Shown: positions 37,401-46,173 of the stretch, piece after piece
Numbering within the stretch: the stretch's first letter is position 1
Layout: each line of letters begins with the position of its first letter
Assembly: GCA_963696325.1 (NCBI GenBank)
Contig: CAVOJV010000056.1
Location: 1-64,000 of the forward strand
Source of the DNA: CAVOJV01 sp963696325
GTDB lineage: Bacteria > Pseudomonadota > Gammaproteobacteria > Competibacterales > Competibacteraceae
Reading direction: 5' to 3'
Length of the DNA: 64,000 nt
Translations under genes and position numbers: made by a program
Notes under the pieces: model-generated
Databases searched by the model: none
Told to the model about the DNA's origin: nothing
The model's input: the letters and a program-made list of their open reading frames with translations, nothing else

Positions 37401-38194
37401 GATGCACATTTTTTCATGTGCCCAAGACGGCGGGAGAACTTGTTAACACAAAAAATATCAAATGAACTTTCTGCGACAAATGTGGTTAGCATCGTTACCG
37501 CTGCTTCCTTGGCTTTTCTAAATGATGAACAACTGAATCAAGCAGACTTTTTTAACAGGTCATTTCGGCGTTGCGATTCTCAACCAAATTCAGGACACGC
37601 TACCGAAGCTGCACTATTCTTCGATCACCAATTGAGAGAATTGTTAGTCAGTTCAAATGGAAATGCTATTTATATAAAATTGGCATCCTAGGTAGGGGGG
37701 CGGGGGGCGGGGGGGCAATTATGTTTAAGTATATTGATCCGAAGCTGAATGCAAATACGAATAGAGATAATCTCAAGAAAATACTAAGCGACACAGACTT
37801 GCCTGGCATTGAAGCTGTCTTTCGGAATCTTCAAACTTGGACGTTTGTCAGTGATCCGACTTTTCTTATGCGGAAGTTATGGCACATAGAAGATAAACAA
37901 CAACTTCTCGATTTGGCACGCAAAAATATCGCGGAATTGAATGCTTTTGGTCTTTCGGAGGAAATGGATAAAACTTTTGAGCTATTCAATATGCAATTCA
38001 GATGGAGCCTGTCTAACGATGCGCGAGTCGGCTCGACAAGTCATATAGAACTTGAAGTGGATGACGAACTGACTGAGTTAATTGAAAAGAACAATGAGCT
38101 CGACACTGAACTTTACTCGTGGGCCAAGGAAGTTTTCTTTGAACGCTATAACAGGTTAGTAAGATCCCCGCCACGCACGTCCAACAAGTGCTGA
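37401..38194 (+). pseudogene. Sulfotransferase remnant
   Basis: Successive frames read FFHVPKTAG (PAPS loop, near 37405), TGHFGVAILNQI (near 37556), then TILRSPIERIVSQFKW (3'-phosphate site). The last part (37571-38194) stays open with FKYIDPKLNANTNRDNLKKI and ends in QFRWSLSNDAR and EVFFERYNRLV. At least two frame changes and stops break the first third. It would be a fourth sulfotransferase of the locus, now lost or mis-sequenced. Confidence 0.68.
37695..37715 (+). repeat. Interrupted poly-G tract
   Basis: Three G runs (six, six and seven) are separated by single C bases. Such a tract could fold as a G-quadruplex on the plus strand and is error-prone in replication and sequencing. It lies in the sulfotransferase remnant. 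Confidence 0.88.
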
Positions 38195-38270
38195 CAGGGG
38201 GAGACTTGTTCAGCCAATCAAAATATTGAAACTAATCTGCTTGGCACTGAAAGAATTGAGGCACTTAGGA

Positions 38271-39362
38271 ATGAATAACAATAGAAAAGCTCTAATTACT
38301 GGCGTCACCGGTCAAGATGGTGCTTATCTCGCTGAGCTTTTGCTTGGGAAGGGCTATGAAGTCCATGGCATCAAACGCCGCACCTCGTTGTTCAACACCA
38401 ACCGTATCGATCACCTTTATCAGGATCCGCATGAACCTGATCGTCGCTTTATCCTACATCATGGTGACTTGACCGATTCATCAAGCCTTATCCGCGTTAT
38501 CCAGCAAGTACAACCGGACGAAATCTACAACCTGGCCGCGCAAAGCCATGTAGCAGTGAGTTTCGAAGAGCCCGAATATACGGCAAATTCGGATGCATTG
38601 GGAACACTACGGATTTTAGAGGCAATTCGAATTCTAGGATTGGAAAAAAAGACCCGCTTTTACCAAGCCTCGACGTCTGAACTCTATGGCCTTGTCCAGG
38701 AAATCCCGCAAACGGAAACGACTCCTTTTTATCCGCGTAGCCCTTACGCAGTGTCCAAACTTTTTGCTTACTGGATTACCGTGAATTACCGGGAGGCATA
38801 TGGTATCTATGCCTGTAATGGCATTCTCTTTAATCATGAGTCGCCGATCCGCGGCGAAACCTTTGTCACCCGCAAGATCACTCGCGCACTCTCTCGAATC
38901 AAACTTGGACTCCAGGACTGTCTTTACCTTGGTAATCTTGATGCCAAGCGAGACTGGGGCCATGCCCGCGATTACGTGGAAATGCAATGGCTAATGCTGC
39001 AGCAAGAAAAACCCGAAGACTTTGTGATCGCGACCGGCAAACAACACAGCGTGCGCACATTCATTGAACTTGCGGCGACTGAATTGGGAATAGCCGTATT
39101 TTGGCGCGGCGAGGGCGTGCAAGAGAAAGGTTATGACCAAAATGATCGTTGTATTGTTGCCGTTGATCCGCGCTATTTCCGACCGACCGAAGTCGATACC
39201 CTATTAGGCGACCCAAACAAAGCCAAAACCACGCTAGGATGGTCACCCAAAGTGGCTTTTAAGGATTTGGTTGCTGAAATGGTGCGCGAAGACTTGAAGG
39301 CAGCTCAACGGGATGCATTGGTAAAACAATATGGATATAAGACATTCGATTTTAAAGAGTGA
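38271..39362 (+). CDS. gmd: GDP-mannose 4,6-dehydratase
   Basis: The 363-residue short-chain dehydrogenase has the NADP-binding GVTGQDGAYLAELLL (residues 11-25), IKRRTSLFNTNRIDHLY, and catalytic residues in STSELYG and SPYAVSK. It converts GDP-mannose into GDP-4-keto-6-deoxymannose, the first step to GDP-L-fucose. ATG 38271 follows TTAGGA; the frame is open from 38226. It ends in TGATG overlap with fcl. Confidence 0.97.
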   Translation: MNNNRKALITGVTGQDGAYLAELLLGKGYEVHGIKRRTSLFNTNRIDHLYQDPHEPDRRFILHHGDLTDSSSLIRVIQQVQPDEIYNLAAQSHVAVSFEEPEYTANSDALGTLRILEAIRILGLEKKTRFYQASTSELYGLVQEIPQTETTPFYPRSPYAVSKLFAYWITVNYREAYGIYACNGILFNHESPIRGETFVTRKITRALSRIKLGLQDCLYLGNLDAKRDWGHARDYVEMQWLMLQQEKPEDFVIATGKQHSVRTFIELAATELGIAVFWRGEGVQEKGYDQNDRCIVAVDPRYFRPTEVDTLLGDPNKAKTTLGWSPKVAFKDLVAEMVREDLKAAQRDALVKQYGYKTFDFKE

Positions 39363-40339
39363 TGTATCGAATGAAATTCAACGATAAAATTTACGTCGCT
39401 GGTCATCGTGGCTTGGTGGGTTCCGCTATCCTCCGGCGGCTGCAGGCATTAGGATATGTAAATATCGTTACCCGTACCCATGCTGAACTTGATTTAATGG
39501 ATAGCACAGCGGTAAGTGCTTTTTTTAAAAAAGAAAGACCAGATTACGTGTTTTTGGCGGCCGCCAAGGTGGGTGGCATTCTAGCCAATAGCACTTACCC
39601 GGCCGATTTTATTTATCAAAACCTTGCAATTCAAACCAACGTTATTCACAATGCTTGGCTAACTCAAGTTAAGCGTTTGTTATTTCTTGGCTCATCCTGT
39701 ATCTATCCCCGCGACTGCCCACAGCCGATTAAAGAAGAATATCTGTTGACGGGGCCTTTAGAGAACACTAATCGACCTTATGCAGTGGCAAAAATAGCCG
39801 GTATTGAAATGTGCTGGTCCTACTATCGACAGTACGGCTCTCAGTATTTGGCAGTTATGCCGACCAACCTCTATGGACCTGGCGATAATTATGATTTAAA
39901 TAATTCTCATGTTTTACCGGCATTGATCAACAAACTACATACGGCAAAAATAGCAGGAAAATCCTCTACTTTCGTATGGGGAACAGGGAACCCGAGGCGA
40001 GAATTTTTATATAGCGACGATATGGCCGATGCATGTATTCATATTATGAATTTATCAGATGATTCGTTTAAAACTTTTCTAGCAATACCCAGCCAACCCC
40101 CCTTGATAAATATTGGTTGCGGTCAGGATTTAACTATAGGCGAACTGGTTGAGTTAGTGAAAGATATAATTGGCTTTTCGGGGCAAATCGAGTGGGATGT
40201 CACTAAACCAGACGGAACACCGCGAAAGCTTCTCGACATCAGCAAGCTCTATTCGACAGGGTGGCGGGTTAAAACAAACTTAAGAACTGGAATTAGGCTT
40301 GCCTACCAAGATTTTATTTCTCGATTTGGCTTTAACTGA
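39362..40339 (+). CDS. fcl: GDP-L-fucose synthase
   Basis: The 325-residue epimerase/reductase has the NADP motif VAGHRGLVGSAI, the catalytic serine in FLGSSCIYP and YAVAK, and LYGPGDNYDLNNSHVLPALI. It turns the gmd product into GDP-L-fucose. The ATG at 39362 overlaps the gmd stop (TGATG); GTG 39359 and ATG 39371 are alternatives. The pair shows the glycan contains L-fucose or a related deoxyhexose. Confidence 0.96.
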   Translation: MYRMKFNDKIYVAGHRGLVGSAILRRLQALGYVNIVTRTHAELDLMDSTAVSAFFKKERPDYVFLAAAKVGGILANSTYPADFIYQNLAIQTNVIHNAWLTQVKRLLFLGSSCIYPRDCPQPIKEEYLLTGPLENTNRPYAVAKIAGIEMCWSYYRQYGSQYLAVMPTNLYGPGDNYDLNNSHVLPALINKLHTAKIAGKSSTFVWGTGNPRREFLYSDDMADACIHIMNLSDDSFKTFLAIPSQPPLINIGCGQDLTIGELVELVKDIIGFSGQIEWDVTKPDGTPRKLLDISKLYSTGWRVKTNLRTGIRLAYQDFISRFGFN

Positions 40340-40348
40340 CTATTTAAG

Positions 40349-41143
40349 ATGCAGGACCTTTCCAAAGCTGCCGTAACCGTGGTAGTACCCAGTTTCAATC
40401 AAGGACATTTTTTAAATCAAGCACTTGAGTCTATTTTTGTCCAGGATGTAACTGTTGAGGTCTATGTTTTGGACGGTGGCTCAACCGATAACACGCTGGC
40501 TGTTATCAAACGCTGGGAAGCGAGCCTGGCAGGCTGGGAAAGCGGTCCGGATGCGGGTCAATCATGGGCGATCAACGAAGGTATTAGCCGAGGCCAGGCA
40601 CCTTATGTAGCTTGGCTCAATGCGGATGATATTTACCTGCCGGGTGGATTACGCTGTTTAATTAATGCTCTTGAGCAACATACCGATGCTCCAGTGGCCT
40701 ACGGTAAAGCGTGGACAATCGATTACTCTGGGCGCAAGATCGTTCCTTACGTAACAGCGCCTTTTTATCCTAGATTGCTTGCAAATTACTGCTTTATATC
40801 ACAACCTGCAACACTGGTTCGCCGCTCGGCCTGGGAAAAGATCAATGGGGTCGATGAAGATCTCGACATGTGCATGGATTACGATCTATGGTGGCGATTA
40901 TATAGACATGCCGGTAAGTTTATTTATGTGAAAAAATTTATCGCGGGCAGCCGAGTGCATCATGAGACCAAAACCGCCAGCAGAAGATCGGATCATTACC
41001 GCGAAGCTATGCAGGTTGTCAAAAGGCACATGGGATATATACCTGTTAAATGGTACCTGTCATGGCCCATAATGGTGTCGCTTAAATCATGTCTATACAC
41101 TCTTAAACAGAACTTTTTTAAGAACCCAGGCAAATTTAAGTAA
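40349..41143 (+). CDS. GT2 glycosyltransferase
   Basis: The 264-residue enzyme shows VTVVVPSFNQGHFLNQALES, DGGSTDNTL, LNADDIYLPG, and FISQPATLVRRSAWE, the same subtype as the enzymes at 25318 and 31909. It follows fcl by nine bases and may use GDP-fucose, though that is only a guess from position. Confidence 0.92.
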   Translation: MQDLSKAAVTVVVPSFNQGHFLNQALESIFVQDVTVEVYVLDGGSTDNTLAVIKRWEASLAGWESGPDAGQSWAINEGISRGQAPYVAWLNADDIYLPGGLRCLINALEQHTDAPVAYGKAWTIDYSGRKIVPYVTAPFYPRLLANYCFISQPATLVRRSAWEKINGVDEDLDMCMDYDLWWRLYRHAGKFIYVKKFIAGSRVHHETKTASRRSDHYREAMQVVKRHMGYIPVKWYLSWPIMVSLKSCLYTLKQNFFKNPGKFK

Positions 41144-41238
41144 TCTTTGCATAACGCTGAAGGGTCTAAACCTGTCTCGCTGGGGGGAAACCTCCTTGGA
41201 CAAACACGCTGACACTTCCATCTGACAACTGCATCGTA

Positions 41239-41937
41239 TTGATCCCAGCCCATAACGAGGAAGCGACGGTGGGCTTTGTCGTCCGCTCCGTACAATTGGC
41301 GCTGAACTTTGCCGTGGTCGTCATCGACGACGCGAGCACCGACGCCACCGCTCGGGCGGCCCAAGCTGCCGGCGCCACGGTCTTACCCTTGTCTTTACAA
41401 CTAGGCGCCTGGGGAGCGACGCAGACTGGGATTCGTTATGCGCTGCGGCACGGTTATCAAATCGCTGTCACCATGGACGCCGATGGTCAACATGATGCCT
41501 CTCAAATCGGCGCGCTGCTCGAACCCATACTGGCCGAACGGGCAGAGGTCGTCATCGGTGCCTGTCCGGAGCGGGCCAGCCGTGCACGCCGCATCGCCTG
41601 GTCATATTTCCGTCTGCTCACCGGTCTGGGGCTGGAAGACATTACCTCCGGCTTTCGTGCGTACAATCATCAGGCGATGCAAATGCTGGCTTCAGCCGAA
41701 GCTAGTCTGTTGGACTATCAGGATGTTGGCGTGCTACTGATACTGAAGCGCAACGGCTTGCGCATCGCTGAAATCCCTGTATTCATGCAGGCGCGCGCGT
41801 TAGGCGGGTCGCGGGTTTTCAGTTCGTGGCTGGTGGTAAGCAAATACATGTTGCAAACCAGCCTGCTATGCATCGCCCGGGTTGGTAGATATTATGGGCT
41901 GTCTAAACCCCCTAGCCTCGCCGAACCTGATTCATGA
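41239..41937 (+). CDS. GT2 glycosyltransferase, dolichyl-phosphate-mannose-synthase type
   Basis: The protein reads IPAHNEEATVGFVVRSVQLA, DDASTDAT and MDADGQHDAS (the metal-binding DAD), then SGFRAYNHQAM, a short GT2 of the DPM/DPG-synthase subfamily that usually attaches sugar to a polyprenyl phosphate. The start is uncertain: the frame begins before the TTG (SDNCIVLIPAHNEE) but no ATG or GTG lies in it. A frame change near the GGGGGG at 41182 may hide a start at TTG 41197. It overlaps the DUF2304 gene by ATGA. Confidence 0.82.
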   Translation: MIPAHNEEATVGFVVRSVQLALNFAVVVIDDASTDATARAAQAAGATVLPLSLQLGAWGATQTGIRYALRHGYQIAVTMDADGQHDASQIGALLEPILAERAEVVIGACPERASRARRIAWSYFRLLTGLGLEDITSGFRAYNHQAMQMLASAEASLLDYQDVGVLLILKRNGLRIAEIPVFMQARALGGSRVFSSWLVVSKYMLQTSLLCIARVGRYYGLSKPPSLAEPDS

Positions 41938-42332
41938 TTTCCTACCAGCTCGCCTCCACGTTCATCGGTCTAACCATTGCTGGCGCTATCCTGTTTCTAG
42001 TCCGCCGCGACCACCTACATGGACCTTACGCGGTATGGTGGCTGGGTATGGCGATAACGGTCGTGTTGCTGGGATTCTTCCCCCGGATCTTCGACCACCT
42101 GGCGTTATGGGTGGGCGTTGGTTATCCGCCTATTTTGGCAATCGTACTCGGATTGGGACTCATGCTGATCAAATTGCTGACCATGGATTTGGAACGCTCT
42201 CGCCAGGAACGCCAGATTCGCCGTTTGGCGCAGCGCCTGGCGATGTTGGAAGCACGCCCACCGACGACGGAAACAGCCTCGGCAAGCGACACATCCCCCC
42301 CTGAAGATCGTTCGAATGAATGGGACGCATAG
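41934..42332 (+). CDS. DUF2304-family membrane protein
   Basis: The 132-residue protein has three membrane segments (residues 5-23, 34-51 and 61-82) and a helical charged tail. DUF2304 proteins commonly lie next to DPM-type GT2 enzymes, as here, and may serve as their membrane partner. It overlaps the upstream gene by ATGA and the next gene starts three bases after its stop. Confidence 0.87.
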   Translation: MISYQLASTFIGLTIAGAILFLVRRDHLHGPYAVWWLGMAITVVLLGFFPRIFDHLALWVGVGYPPILAIVLGLGLMLIKLLTMDLERSRQERQIRRLAQRLAMLEARPPTTETASASDTSPPEDRSNEWDA

Positions 42333-42334
42333 CG

Positions 42335-43498
42335 ATGCGCGTCCTGCATATCGGCAAATTCTTTCCACCCTTCGCCGGAGGTATGGAATATTTCCTTGCC
42401 GATCTCTTACCAGCGCTACACAGCCTGGGCATTACCGTCGCCGCTCTCGTGCATGCACATCCGAGCGTTCCGGCGACTGGTCCACAACCAGGACAGGCTA
42501 TTCCTCTATGGCGGGTGCCATGTTACGGCCGGCTGCTGTACGCACCCATCAGTCCAACGTTCCCCCTTTGGCTGGCACGGGCCATCGATGATTTCAGTCC
42601 CACTATCCTGCACCTGCACCTGCCCAACACCTCAGCGTTTTGGGCGTTGGTGGTTGCTCGTGCTCGCCGCCTGCCCTGGATCATTCATTGGCATGCAGAT
42701 GTGGTGTCTTCACAACTCGACCAACGCCTAGCGCTAGCCTACCAGTTCTATCGCCCCTTGGAGCGGCGCCTGTTGGCGACCAGCCGGGCTATCATTGCTA
42801 CCTCGCCTGACTATTTAAATTCCAGCACAGCACTAAGACCTTGGCAGGCTAAATGCCAGGTGATCCCCCTAGGTTTAAATCCGGAACGCATCCCCTTCCC
42901 GGCTGCAATCGCTCTTACTCAGGCGGCGCATCGCTGGGGAAACGCGTCTTTTAAGGTGTTAGCAATAGGACGGCTGACTTATTACAAGGGCCACGAAACA
43001 CTGATCCAAGCTGTCGCCGGGATTCCCAAGGCGCGGCTGATGATTGTGGGCACTGGCGAACGGCGTCTCCGGCTGGAGAATTTGCTCAAGACACTCAGGC
43101 TACAGGAGCGAATCACCCTGACTGATTTTCTGCCGGAGGCGGAATTGCATGCGCTGCTGGCGACCGGAGATGTCCTGTGCCTGCCTTCACTGGAACGCAC
43201 AGAGGCTTTTGGCATGGTGTTATTGGAAGCCATGCGGTTTCAAAAACCCGTGGTTGCCAGTGACATCCCTGGCTCTGGCGTGGGATGGGTGGTGCGTCAG
43301 GGTAGACATGGGTTACTGATTCCACCCAATGATCCGGATGTGCTGGCACGAGCCTTAAGGGAGCTGGCTGAGTCGCCTCAGCGAAGAGTGGAACTGGGAC
43401 AAGCCGGCAGGCTTGCTCTGCAAGCGATATTCGATATCAAGCAGGTTGCGCAACGGATGCGGTTTGTATACGAGACCGTCTGTCACCCACAGCGTTGA
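42335..43498 (+). CDS. GT4 glycosyltransferase
   Basis: The 387-residue GT-B enzyme starts MRVLHIGKFFPPFAGGMEYF, shows IHWHADVV and VIPLGLNP, then LAIGRLTYYKGHETLIQAV and EAFGMVLLEAMRFQKPVVAS with the E-x7-E motif. ATG 42335 is chosen from its N-terminal motif; the frame is open from 42320. Its 3' end overlaps the convergent membrane-protein gene by 62 bases. Confidence 0.94.
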   Translation: MRVLHIGKFFPPFAGGMEYFLADLLPALHSLGITVAALVHAHPSVPATGPQPGQAIPLWRVPCYGRLLYAPISPTFPLWLARAIDDFSPTILHLHLPNTSAFWALVVARARRLPWIIHWHADVVSSQLDQRLALAYQFYRPLERRLLATSRAIIATSPDYLNSSTALRPWQAKCQVIPLGLNPERIPFPAAIALTQAAHRWGNASFKVLAIGRLTYYKGHETLIQAVAGIPKARLMIVGTGERRLRLENLLKTLRLQERITLTDFLPEAELHALLATGDVLCLPSLERTEAFGMVLLEAMRFQKPVVASDIPGSGVGWVVRQGRHGLLIPPNDPDVLARALRELAESPQRRVELGQAGRLALQAIFDIKQVAQRMRFVYETVCHPQR

Positions 43499-44876
43499 GC
43501 AGAATGAGCACGTAGAAAAGCAACATAGGGACCATATGCAAGAATAAGCGGTTGTTACTGGTGCCCTGCTCCGCCCACCGGCTGGCATCAGTCAGGAAAA
43601 ACAGCACGAAAAGCATCAAGAACCCGGTACATACCTGGACTGAGCACAAGCGCAATACTCGGTTTGCAATCCACCAAGGGGTTGTAAGGAGAACCACAGC
43701 GATGAACAAATACCAAAACAAATGCCAGTTGGCGAGAATGAAGAAGTTTTGAATAAAGGAGTACCAGTTCGGCGTGAATCCCAGGGCAAACTGCCCAAGA
43801 CCAGGGAATTGAATCAATTGGGGCGTTACGTGTATCTTCCCTATCAACGGCAGATTGGCGGAAAACCCACCCACTATAAACCATACACTCAGCAACCCAG
43901 CCAACGCGCCTATCGTGGCAAGTTGCGTCTTCACCCTAGTGCGCGCCAGCAATAGGGCTGGGATAAAGGTCAACAACCACACGGTGCCTTCCGACTTGAT
44001 TAGCGGACAGAACAAGGCCAACGCCAAGGCCATTAAACCCTGCCGATAATCACCCGTGCGCAACCATTGGAAAAAGGCGATAGCCGAGAAACTGAACACA
44101 GTCGCCATCCATAAGTCCGCATACCCCGCCAGCGCCACATGCACATCCAGGAGCGGCATGGATAACAACAGGTAAGTAAACAACATGCTTTGCAGGGGAC
44201 TACTTCCCCATAGGCGAGCCTGCCCGTAAAAGCCCATCCCCAAAGCGACAACACAGAGCAGCCATGGCAGGTTGTTGATGGACTCATCCCACTGGCCATA
44301 GGCTATCGCTGTCCACAACTGGATCAAGGACACCGTGGCGGGATAGTGCCATGCATCGATGGTGTAGCGCGTTGCGGTCGTATCGGCCAGCCATGTAGTG
44401 GCATCGACAAAGGGAATCAACTGCTTGAACTCAAACCAGACCCGCGCCCGCACCGACCAGGTCGTCCACGCATCCCAGGGATGCAGAGGACGCCAAACAA
44501 CTTCGCCGGCAAGACTGCTCAAACGGACCACGAGCAAGGCCAGCAACAAACCATAAACCCATTTTTGCAGCGCAGTTTGCTCACTCCACGTGGACAGCAC
44601 GCCACCACTCCAACCATGCTTAGGTGCATTTCTCGTCAGCCATGAACCCAGGATGGAAATCACGACCAATAACACCGCAACCAAGGCGAAATTAAGCGGT
44701 AACCCCATGGTGTCGACGCAACGCATGATCAGCGTAGTAACCACAATTCCCAGAATATACCCATACCCCAGAAGCATGGGCCAGCCTCCCGGAGAGGCTA
44801 TTAGGCAGGGACGCGACCAAGCCAAACCTAACCACCAGGGCAACAGCAGAGCAATAACAAGCCGCAGAATTTCCAT
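43437..44876 (-). CDS. Multi-pass membrane protein, ArnT/GT-C-like
   Basis: The 479-residue protein has about 11-12 membrane segments. An extracytoplasmic segment early in the protein (VVWRPLHPWDAWTTWSVRAR) holds WDAW, reminiscent of acidic loop 1 of GT-C glycosyltransferases. GT-C enzymes take sugar from a polyprenyl phosphate donor, which would fit the DPM-type GT2 next door, but no clear family assignment is possible. It lies three bases from the end of the upstream membrane-protein gene. Confidence 0.75.
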   Translation of the reverse strand: MEILRLVIALLLPWWLGLAWSRPCLIASPGGWPMLLGYGYILGIVVTTLIMRCVDTMGLPLNFALVAVLLVVISILGSWLTRNAPKHGWSGGVLSTWSEQTALQKWVYGLLLALLVVRLSSLAGEVVWRPLHPWDAWTTWSVRARVWFEFKQLIPFVDATTWLADTTATRYTIDAWHYPATVSLIQLWTAIAYGQWDESINNLPWLLCVVALGMGFYGQARLWGSSPLQSMLFTYLLLSMPLLDVHVALAGYADLWMATVFSFSAIAFFQWLRTGDYRQGLMALALALFCPLIKSEGTVWLLTFIPALLLARTRVKTQLATIGALAGLLSVWFIVGGFSANLPLIGKIHVTPQLIQFPGLGQFALGFTPNWYSFIQNFFILANWHLFWYLFIAVVLLTTPWWIANRVLRLCSVQVCTGFLMLFVLFFLTDASRWAEQGTSNNRLFLHMVPMLLFYVLILLNAVGDRRSRIQTASVAQPA

Positions 44877-44879
44877 GCA

Positions 44880-46088
44880 TCAACTACTAGGCTGCACTTG
44901 AAACAGCATACCCAAGGGCGAGGAATAGACTGGCTTCACGGGTAGTGAATTCCCCTTTCCCCATTTCAGTACCTGCTCAGCGGCATCGTAACGGACGTTC
45001 TGAAATGGGTTCAGAATCAATACATAATCTTCCTTGTGTGTCTGCTGTGGGTTGGGCGGATAAGAGAGAGAAGAATAAACATTATGCGGCAGAAGATGAT
45101 ACCGCGTGCGACTACTTAAATAATTGGAGGTCCCTGCTGGATCGGCGCTTACCAAAAACAGTCGTACCGGCTTATCCGGCAGTTTCCTCTTGATATCAAG
45201 CACAAGCTGAAAAAGCTTGCCATCATACGCCGCGAGTTGCTTGTCCTCCCAGCTTTTGCCAGCGAATTGACTACGGGTAAGCTGTAGCTGTTGCCATAAA
45301 TGCCATTGCCAATGAACATCCAGCGTTAACCAACCGGCCAGGAAAAATATTGTAACAGGCAGGAGCGTCAGCGGTTGTCGCCGGGCCAGACCAAGCCCAG
45401 CCCAGAGCAGAGCGCTTAACCCAACCCATGCAGCCACAGCAGGTACACGCGGAAACATCGCGTTAGGGGGACTTCCTGTGATGAAGTGGGCGGCGCGCTG
45501 ATTCCAGCTCTCAAAGAAGGTCCAATCGCTCCAAAGCTGAACTATTAAGGCCCTCACAGTGGGAATAGATTTTTTCAGTTCCAGCACCTTAATGATTATG
45601 GGTTCTGCCTGTTCCCCATATGCCTTCACACCAACAGCGGCGATAGTTCCAGTCCAGTAGGCCACGGTAGATAAATCCACATGACCAGTCTTACTGCCCG
45701 CATGAGTTAACACAAGCTCCCTGATGACGCCGGGCTCTGCTTTTGTTGACCAGATAAAATATATATCTGTGCGCTCCTGGAGACCGTCGATAGTCCATTC
45801 CAACCTTGTATAGTCTTCGGCTGCAATGTTCAGATTCAACCAACTGAGTAAAATTACGCCTTGCCTTGCGTTCGGTTGAGTTCCCAAACCACCGCGAATC
45901 GCATTTACTTGCCCCGCCGCCGCCGGAAAATCATCATACAACAATGAAACGGCGGTCGCAGTGCTGTAGCGATCATCTGTCAGGTAATAGGCGAGCGACA
46001 ACAAGATTATCAACACGGCGCTGATGGCCAGCACGCATACCGCGTTTATAAACTGAACCATGCAATTCGATCGGGACGCTAACGACAT
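44880..46088 (-). CDS. Membrane-anchored hypothetical protein
   Basis: The 402-residue protein has an N-terminal membrane segment (VCVLAISAVLIILLSLAYYL), a roughly 200-residue extracytoplasmic domain (LEWTIDGLQERTDIYFIWST), two membrane segments around residue 220-260 and a C-terminal soluble part with YVLILNPFQNVRYDAAEQVL. I do not know a family. It is next to the GT-C-like protein and probably acts with it. An internal start at 46061 is possible. Confidence 0.72.
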   Translation of the reverse strand: MSLASRSNCMVQFINAVCVLAISAVLIILLSLAYYLTDDRYSTATAVSLLYDDFPAAAGQVNAIRGGLGTQPNARQGVILLSWLNLNIAAEDYTRLEWTIDGLQERTDIYFIWSTKAEPGVIRELVLTHAGSKTGHVDLSTVAYWTGTIAAVGVKAYGEQAEPIIIKVLELKKSIPTVRALIVQLWSDWTFFESWNQRAAHFITGSPPNAMFPRVPAVAAWVGLSALLWAGLGLARRQPLTLLPVTIFFLAGWLTLDVHWQWHLWQQLQLTRSQFAGKSWEDKQLAAYDGKLFQLVLDIKRKLPDKPVRLFLVSADPAGTSNYLSSRTRYHLLPHNVYSSLSYPPNPQQTHKEDYVLILNPFQNVRYDAAEQVLKWGKGNSLPVKPVYSSPLGMLFQVQPSS

Positions 46089-46173
46089 GCGAAAAGCCTT
46101 ATCTGCCTAACTGGATGCCGCCGGTAGAATAGCATCGATCCGCCCACTCTCCCATTCGGTATTCCCTGGATGC

